Source: Methylobacterium sp. BTF04 (GTDB taxonomy: Bacteria > Pseudomonadota > Alphaproteobacteria > Rhizobiales > Beijerinckiaceae). From it: a stretch of DNA of 64,000 nt. Positions 61,532 to 64,000 of this stretch are shown here, piece after piece. The notes under the pieces are model-generated. The model was not told where the DNA came from. It was given only the letters and a program-made list of their open reading frames with translations, and did not search any database. The DNA is taken from positions 1 through 64,000 of the forward strand of contig NZ_JAAHTB010000020.1 in NCBI RefSeq assembly GCF_010692745.1, given 5' to 3'. Position 1 is the stretch's first letter, and every line of letters starts with the position of its first letter. A program made the translations under genes and the position numbers.

Positions 61532-62359
61532 ATGAAGCCGTTCACCGCCACCCTCGCCCTGTCGCTCGCCCTGTCCCTGCCCGCCGCCGCGCTGCTCGTC
61601 GGCCCGGTCCACGCCGCCGGCGCCTCGGATACCGATGCCGAGCGCCTCGCCCGCTGGCAGGAGATCCGCACCTCGATCTTCGGCGACAAGGTGGTGGCCA
61701 CCACCGACACGCTGGTGAAGATCGACGCGCCCGTCCGCGCTCTCGACGCGTCCCTGGTGCCGATCACCCTTACCATGCCGGAGAAGGACAAGATCGCCGC
61801 GGTGCATTTCGTCATCGACGACAATCCGTCGCCCTACGCCGCCCACATCACCTTCGGGCCGGCCGCCGATCCCGGCGAGATCAAGCTCCGCGTGCGCGTG
61901 AACAACTACACCAACGTCCACGCCATCGCCGAGACCAAGGACGGCAAACTGTTCGAGGCCGCCAAGTTCGTGAAGGCGTCCGGCGGCTGCTCGGCCCCGA
62001 TGGGCATGACCGACGAGGAGGCGATGCAGGGCATGGGCGATATGAAGATGAAGTTTGCCGACGGCGGCGCCGGCAAGGCCACGGAGGCGACACTGATGAT
62101 CCGCCACCCGAACTTCAGCGGCATGCAGATGAACCAGGTTACCCGCGACTACACCCCGGCCCGCTACATCCAGAAGGTCGTGGTCACGCAAGGCGCGCGC
62201 AACATCCTCACCCTCGACGGCGACATCTCCATCGCCTCGAACCCGGTGCTCAACTTCGCCTTCCTGCCCGAGGGCGGCGAACCGATTAAGGTGACGGCCT
62301 CGGACAACCAGAACGGGCGCTGGGAGCACAGCTTCCCGCTTCCGAGCCCGAGCAATTGA
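61532..62359 (+). CDS. SoxYZ-like carrier protein associated with quinoproteins
   Basis: The 275-residue periplasmic product (signal peptide ending near VHAA) fuses a SoxY-like domain, with the GGCSAP motif (Cys about 151) on a flexible loop, to a SoxZ-like C-terminal domain (ISIASNPVLNFAFLPEGGE). In sulphur oxidation, SoxY carries the substrate on a Cys near its C-terminus; in this family a similar swinging Cys is inferred. AGAGGAGA precedes the ATG. It lies 36 nt past the hydrolase, in one operon. Confidence 0.88.
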   Translation: MKPFTATLALSLALSLPAAALLVGPVHAAGASDTDAERLARWQEIRTSIFGDKVVATTDTLVKIDAPVRALDASLVPITLTMPEKDKIAAVHFVIDDNPSPYAAHITFGPAADPGEIKLRVRVNNYTNVHAIAETKDGKLFEAAKFVKASGGCSAPMGMTDEEAMQGMGDMKMKFADGGAGKATEATLMIRHPNFSGMQMNQVTRDYTPARYIQKVVVTQGARNILTLDGDISIASNPVLNFAFLPEGGEPIKVTASDNQNGRWEHSFPLPSPSN

Positions 62360-62373
62360 GGAGCGCGCCGCCG

Positions 62374-62952
62374 ATGATGCGCCTCCTCACCGCTGCGACT
62401 GCCGCGCTCCTGCTCGCGGCGGCGGCCCCGGCCGATTCGCCCGTGAACTTGCCCGAGCCGGAGGGCTTCCACACCGGGGTCCAGCAAGGCTACACGCCCC
62501 CGACCCTGACGGGTGCGATGGTCCTCGACATCGACGGGCTCGACGCGCTGATGGCGCAGGCCGAGCCGGTGCTCATCGACGTGGCGCTCGCCGACCGGCG
62601 CCCTGCCGGGATGGCGGCGGACAAGCCCTGGCTGCCCGCCCACCGTACGATCCCGAACGCGGTCTGGATGCCCAATGCCGGCGCCGCTCCCCTCGATCCC
62701 GCCCACGAAGCGCTGTTCCTTGAGCGCGTCGCCGAACTGACGGGGGGCGACAAAGCCAAGCCGATCGTCACCTTCTGCCACCCCGATTGCTGGGGTAGCT
62801 GGAACGCCGGCAAGCGGCTGGTCCAGCAGGGCTATTCGCGCGTCCACTGGTTCCCCACCGGCATCGAGGGGTGGCAGGACAGGCACGAAACGGCGGTGGT
62901 GAAGGAGGATGCGGCGTGGAGCCAGCGGAGTGCGGGACTAGCACAGCGCTAG
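62374..62952 (+). CDS. PQQ-associated rhodanese-like protein with CXXCW motif
   Basis: The 192-residue product has a signal peptide (LLLAAAAPADS) and a rhodanese-like domain whose active-site loop is TFCHPDCWGSW, the CXXCW motif that defines this PQQ-catabolism-associated family. A Cys in such a loop can carry sulphur or undergo redox exchange. AGGAG lies 10 nt upstream of ATG 62374; a TTG (62356) overlapping the carrier stop is an alternative. It is the last gene of the operon. Confidence 0.86.
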   Translation: MMRLLTAATAALLLAAAAPADSPVNLPEPEGFHTGVQQGYTPPTLTGAMVLDIDGLDALMAQAEPVLIDVALADRRPAGMAADKPWLPAHRTIPNAVWMPNAGAAPLDPAHEALFLERVAELTGGDKAKPIVTFCHPDCWGSWNAGKRLVQQGYSRVHWFPTGIEGWQDRHETAVVKEDAAWSQRSAGLAQR

Positions 62953-63380
62953 GCTCCGACGATTTCGCAACGGCGCAGTGCGATCTCGGCGCAGATCGCG
63001 AGTGCCGTCGGGCCGCCGCGATCGCTCAAAAAATCAGCGTTTACAAGACCCTCCACCCGCACGACCGCAGTTGACACGGGCCGACTTGTGGCGGAAGAAA
63101 GGCACGCGGAGGCGCCCCGAAGTCTAGGGAGGAAACGCCCACCGAGAGCGCGGGATAGCGACGCCATCGCCGTCACCGCACCGGGTGTTCAAAGGCCCTC
63201 CGCCCGTTTTCGACATCGTTTGTGCTGACATTCCGTGGCGTCCCTCGCAGCGCCGGCGGGTGGTCGTGTGGGATCGCCGCGCGGCCCGGGCCACGACGGT
63301 GTATAGCTTGCCCAGAAGCCGTTCCCGTCCAGACCGCCCCAGGGGTTGTCGGGCGCGAAACAAGAGCCGGGTGGAAATCG
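62953..63380. other. Intergenic region upstream of panB
   Basis: This 428-nt gap contains no recognised gene. The minus-strand short frames overlap panB and look like by-products. The panB promoter should lie here, but I can point only to the GGTGGA ribosome binding site near 63371. Confidence 0.35.
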
Positions 63381-64000
63381 ATGTCGCAAGTTGTCCAGTC
63401 GCGCCGCATCCGCGCCATCGACCTCGCCAAGCGCAAGGCGGCGGGCGTCAAGATCATCGCGCTCACCGCCTATCACGCCCACACCGCCGGCATCCTCGAT
63501 CCGCATTGCGACTTCATCCTCGTCGGCGATTCGCTCGGCATGGTGATGCACGGCATGGAATCGACGTTGCCTGTGACGTTGGAGATGATGATCGTGCAGG
63601 CGCAGGCGGTGATCCGCGGAACCACGCGCGCGCTCATCGTGGTCGACATGCCGTTCGGTTCCTACGAGGCGAGCCGGGAGCAGGCATTCCTGAACGCCGC
63701 CCGTGTGCTCAAGGAGACGGGGGCGGGCGCGATCAAGATGGAGGGCGGGGCGCATTTCGCCGAGACCGTCGCCTTCCTGGTGCAGCGCGGCATTCCGGTG
63801 ATGGGCCATATCGGCCTCACGCCCCAATCGGTGAACACCATGGGCGGGTTCAAGGTGCAGGGCCGCGACACGGAGGGCGAGCACCGCCTGATGGCGGACG
63901 CCAAGGCGATCAACGACGCCGGCGCCTTCGCCATCGTGATGGAGGGCATCGTCGAGCCGGTGGCCCGGGCCATCGCCACCTCGCCCGACATCACCACCCC
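63381..64000 (+). CDS. panB: 3-methyl-2-oxobutanoate hydroxymethyltransferase (5' part)
   Basis: PanB adds a methylene-THF-derived hydroxymethyl group to ketoisovalerate, the first step of pantothenate and CoA synthesis. The visible 206 residues show [16 protein letters not shown], the metal- and substrate-site [32 protein letters not shown] and [25 protein letters not shown]. The gene has no stop before the window end and continues beyond it. ATG 63381 is the natural start. Confidence 0.95.
   Translation, partial: MSQVVQSRRIRAIDLAKRKAAGVKIIALTAYHAHTAGILDPHCDFILVGDSLGMVMHGMESTLPVTLEMMIVQAQAVIRGTTRALIVVDMPFGSYEASREQAFLNAARVLKETGAGAIKMEGGAHFAETVAFLVQRGIPVMGHIGLTPQSVNTMGGFKVQGRDTEGEHRLMADAKAINDAGAFAIVMEGIVEPVARAIATSPDITT

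Noticed and set aside
63124-63884. Minus-strand frames across the panB start
   Set aside because: PanB on the plus strand has all family motifs; the minus frames are reverse-frame by-products.

Overview
The window looks like a chromosomal segment of a Methylobacterium/Methylorubrum-type alphaproteobacterium (Rhizobiales). The evidence is high GC, a MeaB chaperone (B12-mutase GTPase of the ethylmalonyl-CoA/glyoxylate regeneration route), a PQQ-associated periplasmic relay operon, chemoreceptors with alphaproteobacterial architecture, a LOV/HWE-type histidine kinase and a patatin-adc-bdh ketone-body/PHB operon. Most genes are housekeeping or central metabolism, set among several lineage-specific secreted proteins. 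I found no tRNA, rRNA, CRISPR array, insertion sequence or phage module.

Layout. 1-0.5 kb: a GGDEF fragment cut at its N-terminus. 0.6-4.6 kb (minus): tolQRAB with no pal behind tolB. 5-8.3 kb: a soluble PAS chemoreceptor, a GT4 glycosyltransferase, and ybgC, which is separated from tolQ. 8.8-11.4 kb: small secreted proteins and a patatin lipoprotein. 11.9-16.5 kb: a LOV blue-light histidine kinase translationally coupled to a single-domain response regulator, then an ABC exporter and small proteins. 16.6-20.7 kb (minus): an acetyltransferase overlapping a PLP basic amino-acid decarboxylase, then a CorA/ZntB transporter. 20.9-26 kb: PPK2, an enoyl-CoA hydratase, a cytochrome P460, an OmpA-family gene broken by two lesions, and an AprI-type inhibitor.

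26-29.9 kb: a complete TRAP transporter operon (M, Q and P subunits overlapping by 4 nt) with a divergent GntR/FCD regulator. 30-33.8 kb: a transmembrane chemoreceptor, a frameshifted HExxH protein gene broken at an A8 tract, and a second GntR/FCD regulator. 33.9-41.5 kb: zwf, a DyP peroxidase behind a perfect 22-bp palindrome, an SDR, an L,D-transpeptidase, an acidic protein and a DUF900-type lipoprotein hydrolase. 41.7-43.8 kb: meaB coupled to a pyroglutamyl-peptidase-like gene, then a CsbD-like protein. 43.9-46.6 kb (minus): patatin, acetoacetate decarboxylase and 3-hydroxybutyrate dehydrogenase. 46.9-54.7 kb: accA, a second L,D-transpeptidase, a LysE exporter, a secreted Met/Arg/His repeat protein, phoH and uvrD. 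54.8-64 kb: a Q/N-rich secreted peptide, a large AsmA-like protein, a COG0523 GTPase with a Zur-like box, a TetR regulator with an overlapping promoter/operator, the three-gene PQQ-associated relay operon (metallo-hydrolase, SoxYZ-like carrier, CXXCW rhodanese), and the 5' part of panB running off the end.

No obviously new multi-gene system appears. The most unusual items are the A8-tract frameshifted HExxH gene, the doubly disrupted OmpA gene, the Met/Arg/His repeat protein, the relay operon with no dehydrogenase nearby, and several well-formed but unassigned palindromes. Function statements rest on family motifs read by eye; no database search was run.
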